DNA of 49,363 nucleotides from a bacterium (GTDB lineage: Bacteria > Patescibacteriota > Patescibacteriia > JACQRZ01), in NCBI GenBank assembly GCA_023246095.1, contig JAHFJA010000004.1, forward strand, positions 1 through 49,363, read 5' to 3'. A program made the position numbers and the translations under genes. A model generated the notes under the pieces. It saw only the letters and a program-made list of their open reading frames with translations, was not told where the DNA came from and ran no database searches. Below are positions 36,689 through 48,600 of this stretch, in pieces (position 1 is the first letter of the stretch; each line of letters opens with the position of its first letter).

Positions 36689-37708
36689 TTATTGATGGAG
36701 ATAGCCGTATGCAAATTGAGCGGGATCTCCATTATTGGCTTTCCCAGAAGTGAGTTCCGCAAGTGTGGCTGTCGTTTTGCCGTATCCTGGATCATTGATG
36801 TGATATAGATTTTTTGTGGCGTCATAACCAGTAATAACAACAAAGTGGGTCGTCCCTCTCGTGAATGCACTGCTGGTAGTATATAAAATTATTGGTTTTC
36901 CAGACTTGATAAGCTGGTCTGCTTCTTTTTGAAATGATGGATCAAGATAACCAAATGTGAATGATGTACTATTTTGTTGATTAAATTTACTGAGAATAGG
37001 ACCCCAGTTGGCAGTGGCGCTTCCACCATTGAGTTGATACATCGTTGCCTCGGTAATGTCAGTTTTTCCTGTGTAGTGACGAAGTACCATTGCTAATGAT
37101 GTCAGTGCACATCCACTCTTAGTTGCTTGCTTAATAAGTGGTACCCCATCTTGTCCACCACCTTCTCCACCGGTAGTGGGAACGTTGGGATCAGTAAGGT
37201 CCATGCTCGCGATTGTTTTAACATCCAGTGGAATAGCAACTATTGGCTTCCCTAAACTTAGAGATGAAAACACCGTTAGTCTAGGATTGATGAGATACAG
37301 CAACGAATACGAACCAAGCAACAGTACGAGACCTATCAACGCATTGCTAATCATCTTTGTCGCTGCGGTTGTTCCTGATTTGTCGCCCCGTGCAGTCATC
37401 CAACGCATACCTCCTGCCATGAGAATAACGACAGCAACAATCGCTGCGGCTTGAATAATCCATTGATATATTCCCCCAAGAAATACCGCGATGCCGTTGC
37501 ATTCAAGATTTTCACCATTTTTTGTACATACATCTACGCTTTTTATACTCCCGATAGGAACTTGTAGATTTACACAATTTGTATCGCCCTCTTTGCATGT
37601 AGTGGTGCCGGTTGGCGCGGCCAAGACAGGAATGACGGGGGACGCGTACAAAAAGACAATCACACCGATGGTGGAGAGAAGTGTAAGAATACGTCGTGAA
37701 CTATTCAT
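36689..37708 (-). CDS. VirB2/TrbC-like two-TM module fused to C39-like cysteine peptidase
   Basis: TM pair YQWIIQAAAIVAVVILMAGGMRWMTARG...ISNALIGLVLLLGSYSLLYLINP; C-terminal IKQATKSGCALTSLAMVLRHY...THFVVITGYD...HINDPGYG (Cys/His/Asp arrangement). Confidence 0.85.
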   Translation of the reverse strand: MNSSRRILTLLSTIGVIVFLYASPVIPVLAAPTGTTTCKEGDTNCVNLQVPIGSIKSVDVCTKNGENLECNGIAVFLGGIYQWIIQAAAIVAVVILMAGGMRWMTARGDKSGTTAATKMISNALIGLVLLLGSYSLLYLINPRLTVFSSLSLGKPIVAIPLDVKTIASMDLTDPNVPTTGGEGGGQDGVPLIKQATKSGCALTSLAMVLRHYTGKTDITEATMYQLNGGSATANWGPILSKFNQQNSTSFTFGYLDPSFQKEADQLIKSGKPIILYTTSSAFTRGTTHFVVITGYDATKNLYHINDPGYGKTTATLAELTSGKANNGDPAQFAYGYLHQ

Positions 37709-37722
37709 GAAGCTGAGGCTAA

Positions 37723-38943
37723 TTATTGAAGTTTGATGGTAAACAATTTGCCACTGTTTTTATCGGTGAAAAAAAGATTATCTTTTGCGATGACAATGCT
37801 TTCGATAGTGTGTCGTCCATCTGGTTGCGCGACTTGAATTTTTTCACCCGTATCAATATTGATGCGATAGAGATAATCTTCTTCTTTGTCGCTGAGGGTT
37901 CGTACGACACCTGCTCCGTTATCCATTCGTGAAGGTACCGCACAGTACATGATACTTGCGGAAGCAAATGTGCATTTATCAACCCACGTGTTGATTTGGA
38001 GGTCCCGACGATTATTTCCAATCGTATCGCCAAGCGCATCAACAACCCATAATTCTGGCTTCAAGTTTGATTCGGGAGAGTAGGCACTATAGATCATTCG
38101 ATCACCCTGAGGCGACCACTTGTTTTGGAAGTCTCTTCCGTTCACGGTCATAGCAGGAAAGTTTTCTCCATTCTTTCCGAGAAAATATATTTTTTGATGA
38201 AACCCATCAACACCTTCACGATAGGTTGCGATGACTTGATCAGAAGGGGACCATGCGACATCGACCAATCCTCCTTTGATTCCTAATGGCTCAACTTGTT
38301 GTCCCGCCGAGCCATCATCATTGGCGATAGCTAACCAATTTGAATCTGAATCATTCGTTAAGCTTTTAAAAGCAATTTGACTACCACTCGGTCCGAATGA
38401 AAATTCGCGCCAATGTTTTGGCAGTGTTGCCTGTTGCTTTGTGGTGAAATTATAGAGGATGTTTGAGCCATCATAAAACTCAATAATCGCTTTGTCGGCA
38501 TTAGGGGTAAATGCGATTGTTGTAGCACCGGGGAATTTTTGGTCAGTGAGTTCTGTTTGTGTTCCATCGGGGGTGATGCGATAAAACTTTTGATCAAATG
38601 AATCGAAGGTAACGATTGAATCAGATTGTGAACCAGTACTGGTGATGGCCGTATTACGGTCGTGCTGGATCTCTGTCGTTTGAACAATAGCGCCTTTTGC
38701 ATCAGCAATTGTTGCCGCCGGGGGCCGTTGCCCAACAGGGAGCTCAGTCGGGGTTGCTGGGGTTGCCGTGGGTGGTACAAAAGCGCCCGGAGCAGGGAAT
38801 TCAGGGGTTACGGAAGGAACTTCAGTGGTGGGAGTGGTGGGTAAAGGCGCTGAAGGCTTGAAAAATGCATAATATAAGAGTAATGCCATACCAACGACAA
38901 AGAGAATGAAACCGATGATAAGTGCGATGCGCTTTATGTTCAT
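37723..38943 (-). CDS. Membrane-anchored TolB/WD40-like beta-propeller protein
   Basis: N-terminal TM, Pro/Thr-rich linker, repeated propeller blades (e.g. WSPSDQVIATYREG, WSPQGDRMIYSAYSPESN). Confidence 0.7.
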   Translation of the reverse strand: MNIKRIALIIGFILFVVGMALLLYYAFFKPSAPLPTTPTTEVPSVTPEFPAPGAFVPPTATPATPTELPVGQRPPAATIADAKGAIVQTTEIQHDRNTAITSTGSQSDSIVTFDSFDQKFYRITPDGTQTELTDQKFPGATTIAFTPNADKAIIEFYDGSNILYNFTTKQQATLPKHWREFSFGPSGSQIAFKSLTNDSDSNWLAIANDDGSAGQQVEPLGIKGGLVDVAWSPSDQVIATYREGVDGFHQKIYFLGKNGENFPAMTVNGRDFQNKWSPQGDRMIYSAYSPESNLKPELWVVDALGDTIGNNRRDLQINTWVDKCTFASASIMYCAVPSRMDNGAGVVRTLSDKEEDYLYRINIDTGEKIQVAQPDGRHTIESIVIAKDNLFFTDKNSGKLFTIKLQ

Positions 38944-38985
38944 ATGGGGTGAAATGTGAGGGTGAATTTATGGTGAGTCAATATT

Positions 38986-39585
38986 TTATGCAGCTATATT
39001 GTCTTGATAATTTTCATCTCGGGGAAGTGCGAAAATATTTTTTGCCGTTGCTTCGTTTATTTTAACATTTGAAGGTGTGCGTTCTTCTTTTTCGGCAGTG
39101 TAATTGGGAGGCGGTTGTGAACGAGGGAGTTGAGAATACAGTCGTTGGGCGCGTTGCTTTTTTCGAAGTCCTTCTAGTTGGCTATTGTAGTCGTCTGCCT
39201 TCGATTGATTTTCCATTGCGCGCATCCCAGATCGTATCCATTTTTGAAGTGCGTTACCTGTTGCGGCAGGAAGAACATCAAGCCCCGGTATTGATTCCAT
39301 TATACTGGTTACGAACGCAGTTGCATAGTCGTCTATTTCCCAAAGCTCTCTCTGATTCAACCACAAAAATCCATTGAGCAACCACACTGCTGGCGACAAT
39401 AGTAATGCGAGAAGACCAAATCCTAATCCACCAAGGAGATCGATGGTCGCAGTGCAAATAATTAATAAAATATAAACACTGTTATGGTGCTTGTCTGCTT
39501 TGTCTTGATACTCTTGTGCCTGAGCTTCAAGCTTTTGTATCTTTCGCGATGTTACGCGATCACTTTTTTTCTCGGGGAGTGCCAT
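38986..39585 (-). CDS. Membrane protein with N-terminal coiled coil (199 aa)
   Basis: Charged helix ARKIQKLEAQAQEYQDKADKHHN-like N-terminus then a hydrophobic segment YILLIICTATIDLLGGLGFGLLALLLSPAVWLLNGF. Confidence 0.6.
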   Translation of the reverse strand: MALPEKKSDRVTSRKIQKLEAQAQEYQDKADKHHNSVYILLIICTATIDLLGGLGFGLLALLLSPAVWLLNGFLWLNQRELWEIDDYATAFVTSIMESIPGLDVLPAATGNALQKWIRSGMRAMENQSKADDYNSQLEGLRKKQRAQRLYSQLPRSQPPPNYTAEKEERTPSNVKINEATAKNIFALPRDENYQDNIAA

Positions 39586-39653
39586 GGGGGTGAAATCTAT
39601 ATCGTAAAAATTAACTATTTATAGTATACTTATAATTAAATAAACTAGCCACA

Positions 39654-42600
39654 GTGAGAATATTTTCATCACACAATCGCAGTCTGATTTTCGGCGTCGC
39701 ATTTATTGCGGTTTTTCTTTTAGTGATCGGATTAGGGTACACTCCGAAGGAGCAACATGCACCTACCGCAATAGCTGGTATAGCTGCTGCGGATGACTAC
39801 TATATTATTAGTGGATACGCATGGAATCAAAAAGCGGGGTGGATAAAGCAACGTGGCCTTGTTGGAGACCCAACAAATAAGCTGGGAAATTATGGTGTAA
39901 AGATCAATAAAAAAACGGGTGAAGTCGAAGGATGGTCATGGTCTTCAATCTATGGATGGATCTGTTGGGGAAAGACATGTGCGGAACCCGCGCTAGCTGA
40001 CGCGCCAATTAGCTGTCCTCTCGCAGTGTCTGATATGAAGAGTTGGTGGAAAGGTGACGGCGATGCGAAAGATTATGCGGGACACAACGATGGTACATTG
40101 ATACAGGCGACACTTGCAAGCGCATCGACTGCCCCTTCGGTGACTGGTGTGATTGGTTGGTGGAAAGCAGATGGCGATGCAGTCGATTCAAGTGGCAATT
40201 TTAATAACGGAACGTTGACTAATGGTGCGATAGCAACGGTGGCAGGAAAAAATGGGAATGCGTTCAGTTTCAATGGAGGTACCTCATATGTAAATATCGG
40301 TGACAAGTATGATTTCAACAGAACAGATGCGCGTACATTCATGGCATGGGTAAATCCCAACTCGCTAGCAAGTGGAAGTAGTTCAAATTCAATTTTTACC
40401 AAGCAGTCGAGTACATCACCGTATGCTGGTTGGGGTCTTGATATGTGGGATTCAGGAAGGGTTCGATTTAATTATATAAGTAGTGTTGGTACCAATGATT
40501 TGCGTGTCACCACAAATGCTCGTGTATCAGCAGGAAGGATGACGCATGTTGCGGTGACCTATAATGGGAGTGCCGCTGCTTCGGGAGTCACCATTTACTT
40601 TGATGGAGTTGCTCAACCAGTAACTGTCGATAGCAATACTCTGTCATCTGACGTTGATAGTACTAAAAATTTGAACATTGGTAACAGAGATAATGGAACC
40701 GCCGGTATGGGTTTTGACGGTCTTATTGATGACGCCATGATCGTCGATCGTGCCATCACTGCTTCAGAAGTCCAAGATGTCATGAATGGTGGGGTGATTG
40801 CCCCAGCGGGGACTACTGCCACCCTTACCGGTTCATGGTGGAAGGCGGAGGGTGATGCAAAAGATTCAATTGGCACTAATAATGGAACTGCCACGGGGGT
40901 AACATATGTTCCAGGACACGATGGTCAGGCGTTTAGCTTAAATGGAACAGCAAGTTCTTATGTGAGAATTCCTGACGACATGGTTAACGGTACTATGTAC
41001 CCTAAGACTAGTTCATTTAGTGTTGAGGCGTGGATAAAGACAAACATGACTTCAGGGGAGGGAGCTATTATCAGTTATTATGAATGTGGAAATGCGTGTG
41101 GCGCAGATCCTGCATATGATCTCTACATATATAATGGCGTATTAGGTGGGTGGATACGTGATGCTGTTGGGAACACACAAACTCTTCAAGGCACAAAAAT
41201 AGTAGCTGATGGTGTATTTCACCATGTGGCCATGACTAGGGATATCACAAATAAGGTTTTTGCATTGTATATTGATGAAGTTCTTGAAAAAAGTGTGACA
41301 CTTACAGCGACAGGTCTCATCGATAATCACGATGGAACTGCTGACGATGTTGTTATTGGTGGGAGAGTCTATCCAGCTGGTAATAATATCTGGCTGAGTT
41401 ATTCAGGTATTATTGACGATGCACGTTACTATAATAGTGCATACGTTCCTTCTTCCCCCAGTAGTGTAATGTCGGGCAATCTTGTGGGTTGGTGGAAAGG
41501 GGAAGGAAATGCTAATGATTCGAGTGGTAATAATATCAATGGGGCTTTGATTGGAAACGCAAGAGCCGATTCCTTACCAACAAATTGGTGGAAAGCGGAA
41601 GGTGGTGGCGCAGCCGATTCTACGGGCGCGAGCAATGGAACACTTAATAATGGAGCATCAACGACGCCTGGTAAGATAGGCGATGCTTTTACTTTTGATG
41701 GTGTTGATGACTATGTAAGCGTCCCTGGTACATTTGGAGGGGGCAGTGAGGCAACTATTACTGCTTGGGTTAAGACAGGTGCTGAAACAGGAGATTTTCA
41801 AGCAGTGGTTGAATCAACTACTACATCTTTCGTGCATCTCCAGCTCAACAGTGCTGGAAATATTGTTGCGTATACAGATGGAGGACAGATTTTGATGCCG
41901 ATCATCCCTCAGACACCTACCGGAGCTTGGCGTCATATTGCTTTTTCAATTAAGTCGGGGGATTCGAGACTGTATGTTGATGGTAGTCAGATTGGCACAC
42001 CGAACACTACAACATTCACAACAATTACTCCCACATCGAGCTTAAGAATAGGTTCAGGATATAATAATGGGCGTTTCTTTAATGGACAGATAGACGATGT
42101 GCAGCTTTACACTCGTGCTCTTTCAGCAGCAGACATCTCGAATATATATAATGGAATGGACTTGGCACCGCTCGGAAAGTTTGGAAATGCTTTCAGTATG
42201 TCTGTTGATGATAATGTTGTGCAACTTCCAAATAGTTCAAAGTTGGTTCCGGGTTCGACAGGTCTTACTATCGCAACATGGGTTAAACCATCAAAAGATG
42301 GGTATATTTTTTCAAATCATTCTGGGTGTGTGAGTTGGGAATCCCAATTACTCACTACAAATCAGTTTATAATAAATTCAAGTAATGCCGGTGCCGGTGC
42401 AAATCGACAAACATTGGATTATCCGACATTAACTCCAAATACGTGGAGCCATGTTGCCGCAGAGTGGGACAGTGTTAAGAAAGAAATGAGAGTATATGTA
42501 AATGGGGCACTCGTAGCTACCAAAACTAATGCTACAGGCGCTCCCTGGACAGGGTCGTCTCCATCGCCCGCTCCGTTTGTAATAGGGGCAACCAAAGTAA

Positions 42601-45600
42601 CGGCTGGATGTTGGGGGGGAACTACGGGGGCTTATGGCGGTGAAATGACTGGGCTAGTAGATGACGTGATGTATTTCAATAGCGCATTGAGTGCTTCAGA
42701 AATTCAAGCGGCTATGAACAATGGGGAAGCAACTGCGACTGTATCAATTCCTGATTCAACAAATATTACTTCAAAAGGCCCACTCAATACGACCGACGTT
42801 GTGAGCTGGTGGAAGGGTGATGGCGATGCAAGAGATTTCAATAATGCCAACCACGGCACTCTTTATGGCGTCCCCAATGTTAATGCGGGTTTAGTAAGCT
42901 GGTGGAAAGCGGATGGCAATCTTTCTGCGACAGGTACGAGTTCTGATACTGGAAAAGTGGCAGACTATAGTGGGAGCAATAACAATGGAACACTTAAGGG
43001 TGTACCAGAAAAAAATAAAGGACTTGTGGGTTGGTGGCGGGCTGACGATAAGGCCTCTGCGACAGGACGTAATACTGATATTGGTGCTGTTAAGGATAAT
43101 AGTATCGACAGTAATGGTAATTTTAATAAAAATGATGGGACACTTAAAGGGGTGCCTGCAAAAGACAATGGACTGGTGAGTTGGTGGAAAGCAGACGACA
43201 ATATTGCTTCAACGGGGACTGATGCTGATGTGGGTAAGGTTGCAGATTCATTTGGAAAAGGTGCTGACAACAACAAAGGGAGACTCTATGGTGTTCCTGC
43301 AAAAGACAATGGTCTTATCAGTTGGTGGAAAGGTGATGAGAATATTTCTGCAACAGGTACCGATGCTGATATTGGGAAGGTTGTTGATTCATTTGGAACA
43401 GGTGTTAATAATAACAAAGGAAGGCTTTACGGTGTGCCAGGAGATGGTGTTGGTCTTATCAGTTGGTGGAAAGCGGATGATAATGTTGCAGCAACGAGCA
43501 ATGTTACTACTGACGACAACGGTCAGATTAAGGATGCAGTATTGACTAGCGGAAATAACGGAACATTAAAGGGGACGCTCAATAGAAATGTAGGTCTTGT
43601 CAGTTGGTGGAAAGCGGATGATGGTGGCAAAGATTGTGGGGGTATCGATTGTGGTCTTACTGATTACAGCGGCACAGGTAATAATGGTGCGTTTTTTGGA
43701 GCACCCGCAAAAGATAATGGTCTTGTCAGTTGGTGGAAAGGGGATGGCGATGCAAAAGATTCAAAAGGAGGTAAAGATGGGGTACTTATGGGGCAGGTTT
43801 CGGATATTATAGGATACTGGAAAGGGGATGGCGATGCTTCAGATTCAAGCGGTAGTAATAATAATGGGATACTCACAAATGGCGCAACGACCGCACCTGG
43901 TAAGATTGGCAACGCTTTGAGTTTTGATGGAGTTGATGACTATGTGCAAGTTCCTGATGCTGCTAATTTGAGATTGGCGGACACTGCCTTTTCTGTCTCT
44001 TTGTGGTTCAATACTCCTTCGGTGGCAGGCTCACAAATATTGTTTAGCAAGGGCTCCTCAGATGCAAATGAAGAATACACAGTGTCGCTTGAAGCCGGTG
44101 GCCAGATTTATTGGGATTATGGTGGGGGGAATGCATATATGCAGACACCGACGGGGGTAGTGACGCCAAATGCATGGCACCATCTTGTTGTTATCTATGA
44201 CACAACATTGAGTCCAAAAGGAAAAATATATCTGGACGGCACCCAGCGTACGCTGTCAGCGAGCGGGATAGGTAATCACATCGTGAATACAGGAAATGAT
44301 TTATTTATTGGTAAGCAGAAACCAGGGGCCCCGTATTACACAGGAAGAATTCCGTTTAAAGGTCTTATTGACGATTTCCAAATTCATACACGTGCTTTGA
44401 CTGCAACTGACATTTCTACTCTTTATAATAGCGGAAATGGCGGTGCACTCGCTTCTGTTCCAATGGGTGGTGCAACTGCGACCGTAAAAGGTGAAATGGG
44501 TAATGCATTCACCTTTGATGGGGTGCATGATTATATGGAGACAAGCAAAGTCGCGCTGGGGTCTGTGTCAACCTCAACTGTGTCAGCATGGGTAAATACG
44601 AATATTTTTGGAAATAATCAAGTTGTTGCATCCGAAATTGGTAATGAAAACATCGCAGGTCAATGGCAACTTCGCATAACACCAACGGGAACGATTCAGT
44701 ATGTACGAAGACCAACCGATGGCAGTAATACAATTGCCGTTTTTACGACGACAGAAAAAATTGTAGCAGGGCAGTGGTTCCATCTCGCTGTTGTGTTCAA
44801 TGGCGGTACTGATGGGCAGATATATATCAATGGGGTGCCTGCTTCTGTAACGAGTTCTTCTGCAACCTATGGCGGGGCTGGCGCTGGTACTACGAAGATC
44901 GGTGCTGCCGATGGGGGGGTCACCAGTCCTTTTAATGGTCAAGTCGATGATGTTCGTCTCTTTAATCGTTCTCTCTCATTTCCTGAAGTACGGTTTATAT
45001 ATGGGCCAATGGCTTGGTTTAAAGGAGAGACCAATGTAAACGATTCTGGTTTCTCTGCAAGCAACGCTGTGTTTAATAATGCAAGCGGAAATGTTGCTTC
45101 CGATTATGACACTGGCCACCTGGGAATAGGAAAATCCTTTAAATTAAATGGTGCAAATCAATATATCTCGGTCCCCGACGCAAACAATCTTGACGTCACC
45201 AACGTCACCATGTCTGCATGGGTGAAACCAACAGGGGATTGGTCAAGTTATCGTGGCATCCTTGGGAAAGGCTATTACACCTACAGTTTGGTATTTAGCA
45301 GTGTTGGTGTTCCTAACCTTGTTTTTTACGATAGAAATGTCGGTACCGTGAACTTAGCCGCTAATCGCGCTGCTACGCTTGGTCAGTGGAATTACATCGC
45401 TGCCACCGTCAGTGCCACAGGAGCAAAGATTTACGTTAACGGCGTACTGGCAGGCACGATATCTCCTGCTGCAGGGACGACATATAGTATCTATGATAGG
45501 AATGAAACCTTAGAGATCGGTCACGTTCCAATGCGCGAATATTTCAAAGGTCTCATTGACGATGTTCAGATTTTTCACCGTGCTTTGACTGCTCCTGAAA

Positions 45601-48600
45601 TTTTCAGCTTGTATCAAGATGGTGCTGATACTTCTTTCGGTGCCACCGCAAAAGCAACCGGTGAAATCGGCAATGCGTTCACTTTTGATGGCGTTGATGA
45701 TTACATGGAGGTGCCAAAGAGTGACAGTCTCCATCCTACTACCACAGGTCTATCTTTGAGCACCTGGATAAAAGCAAACACGTTTCCCAACACTCCTGCT
45801 TCAAATACTCCTTACGCTATCATCAACTCGGCAAGTGGGGATGCTAATGGATATCAGCTACAAGTTACGAGTAATGGATCGGTACAATTCAAGATTTCAA
45901 CATCGGCAGGGTTAACAACATACGCTACTGCTCCGCTCATAATTGACCTTCCTCCGGTGAATCTCGACAATCCAGGCCAATGGTACCCAATCGTCGTTAC
46001 CTATGATGGTGTGGGTACTGCGACACTCTACGTGAACGGTGAAGCTAAGACGCTCACTCGTACCGGCTCAGTCCCTTCTGGTCCGATTAACTATGGTGAC
46101 GGCACTGTTCCTCTTGATATCGGACGCAGAAATTTTGGTGCCCCTGATCAGTTCTTCTACGGCCAGGTAGATGATGTTCGCCTCTTTAACCGTCCCCTCA
46201 CCGCTCCGGAAGTACGAGTGATGTACAGTTCAGTGTTGAGATTAAAGGCAGAGGGGAATACCAATGATTCTGGTTTCGGAAACAACAACGGAACGTATGT
46301 TAACGCCACCGGAAATGTATCGACTGACTATGGTACTGGCCACTTGGGAGGAAAAGCGTTCAACTTTAATGGAGGCAACCAATATGTTTATGTACCCGAA
46401 TATAATAACAATGATGAGAAGCGCATGGTTCCCGATGCAAACAATCTTGACGTCACCAACGTCACCATGTCTGCATGGGTGAAACCAACAGGGGATTGGT
46501 CAAGTTATCGTGGCATCCTTGGGAAAGGCTATTACACCTACAGTTTGGTATTTAGCAGTGTTGGTGTTCCTAACCTTGTTTTTTACGATAGAAATGTCGG
46601 TACCGTGAACTTAGCCGCTAATCGCGCTGCTACGCTTGGTCAGTGGAATTACATCGCTGCCACCGTCAGTGCCACAGGAGCAAAGATTTACGTTAACGGC
46701 GTACTGGCAGGCACGATATCTCCTGCTGCAGGGACGACATATAGTATCTATGATAGGAATGAAACCTTAGAGATCGGTCACGTTCCAATGCGCGAATATT
46801 TCAAAGGTCTCATTGACGATGTTCAGATTTTTCACCGTGCTTTGACTGCTCCTGAAATTTTCAGCTTGTATCAAGATGGTGATAATCCTTCTAGCGCTGT
46901 GGGTACTTCATTTGGTGCTACCACTAAGGCAACCGGTGAAATTGGTAATGCGTTCACATTTGATGGATTTGATGACTATATGGAGGTACCAAAGAATGAT
47001 AGTCTTCACCCTGCTGCCCTTTCATTGAGTACTTGGGTAAATGCAAATACCTTTGCCAATACCCCTGCCATCATCAACTCGGCTACCGGTGATACTGATG
47101 GATATCAATTACAAGTTACTCCTACAGGACAGGTGCAAGCAGTAATAGCAACTAGTGCAGGTACAACTCTCTACACTTCTGCTAATAATACACTTGTCGC
47201 AGGCCAATGGAAGCATATTATTATTATGTATGATGGCGTTTCTCCTGTCGCTTCAGCTTCGTTGTATGTGAATGGGGAATTGATAGATCTTACTCGTACG
47301 GGAGCGATTCCAAATGGCCCTATTCAGTATGCTCCATCAACTACTCCAACCCCTTTTGATATTGGTCGCAGAAATTTTAATGATGGTACCCCCGATCGCT
47401 TCCTCTATGGTCAAGTTGATGACGTGCGTCTTTTCAACCGTCCTCTCACTGGTCCTGAAGTACGAGCAATGTATGGACCTATCAGCTGGTTTAAAGCGGA
47501 AGGAAATGTAGGAGACTCAGGATACAATAACAGGGCGGGAGTGTACCAAGGAAACGTTTCGTACGCACCAAGCCGTCTCTCTTCAACAGGTAACGCGTTT
47601 AACTTCGATGGGGGCAGTTACGTTGATGTGTTGCTACCAGATGCCAACAATAGTGATCCTGCTCGCATGATTCCAAGTTCCAACAATCTCGATGTGACCA
47701 CCATTACCATGTCCGCCTGGGTGAACTTGAAACGAAGTGATGATTGGCAAGGTATCATTTCAAAAGGCCGTGGTGATTACTACGGTGCATACAGCTTGTC
47801 CTATGTTTCAGGCAAGGTTCAATTGGGATTCTACGATAATAACGGTAGTGGTGTAACAGTTCTTAGTTCAACGATCGGCCTTAGCATAAACGAATGGCAT
47901 CATGTCGCCGGCACTGTCGGTGCAAATGGTGCACACATCTTCATTGACGGCGTTGACGTTACCCCTACTGGCTTTACTCGTAACTATAGTATCGTCAACA
48001 CGAGTGATGTCGTACGTATTGGCTATGTCCCTGTTGGTGTTGGCTACTTAAAAGGTCTCATCGATGATGCCCAGATCTATGGTCGAGCGTTGACCACTCC
48101 TGAAATCTTCAGCCTCTACCATGATGGTGCTGACACTTCTTTTGGTGCCACGGCAAAAGCAACCGGTGAGATCGGTACCGCCTTCACCTTTGATGGGGTC
48201 GATGATTACATGGAGGTACCAAAGAATGATAATCTCCATCCTACTACTACCGGTCTTTCCTTGAGTACATGGGTGAAAGCGAACCCCTTTGCAAATTCGC
48301 TTAATCCTACTTCGCCTGTTGCTATCATCAACTCTGCCACCAGTGATACTGATGGATATCAATTACAGATTACTCCTACAGGACAAGTACAATTCGTGAT
48401 GGCTACTGCCAGCGCAGGAACAACGATTTATACATCTGCAACAGGTGTTGCGAGAGAAAGTGTGTGGCAACATTTCATTGTTACCTATGATGGTATTGGC
48501 GGAGCGGGGTCTGTCAAACTATATGTGAACGGAGAATTAAATACTACATTCGCTATTACATCCGGTTCACCTCCATCTGGTTCTATTACCTACAACGTGA

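Noticed and set aside
42807-43830. Possible CRISPR array from regularly spaced repeats
   Set aside because: Repeat units are in-frame coding (SWWKAD motif), degenerate at nucleotide level, spaced 87-150 bp, and contain no 25-40 bp identical direct repeat with unique spacers.
40073-43912. Minus-strand ORFs sharing Pro/Ser-rich 'PSAFHQP' motifs (40073-40402, 40613-40894, 41429-41635, 42965-43276, 43664-43912)
   Set aside because: These are the antisense translation of the repeated plus-strand GWWKADGDA motif in the LamG frame; the shared motif is a by-product.
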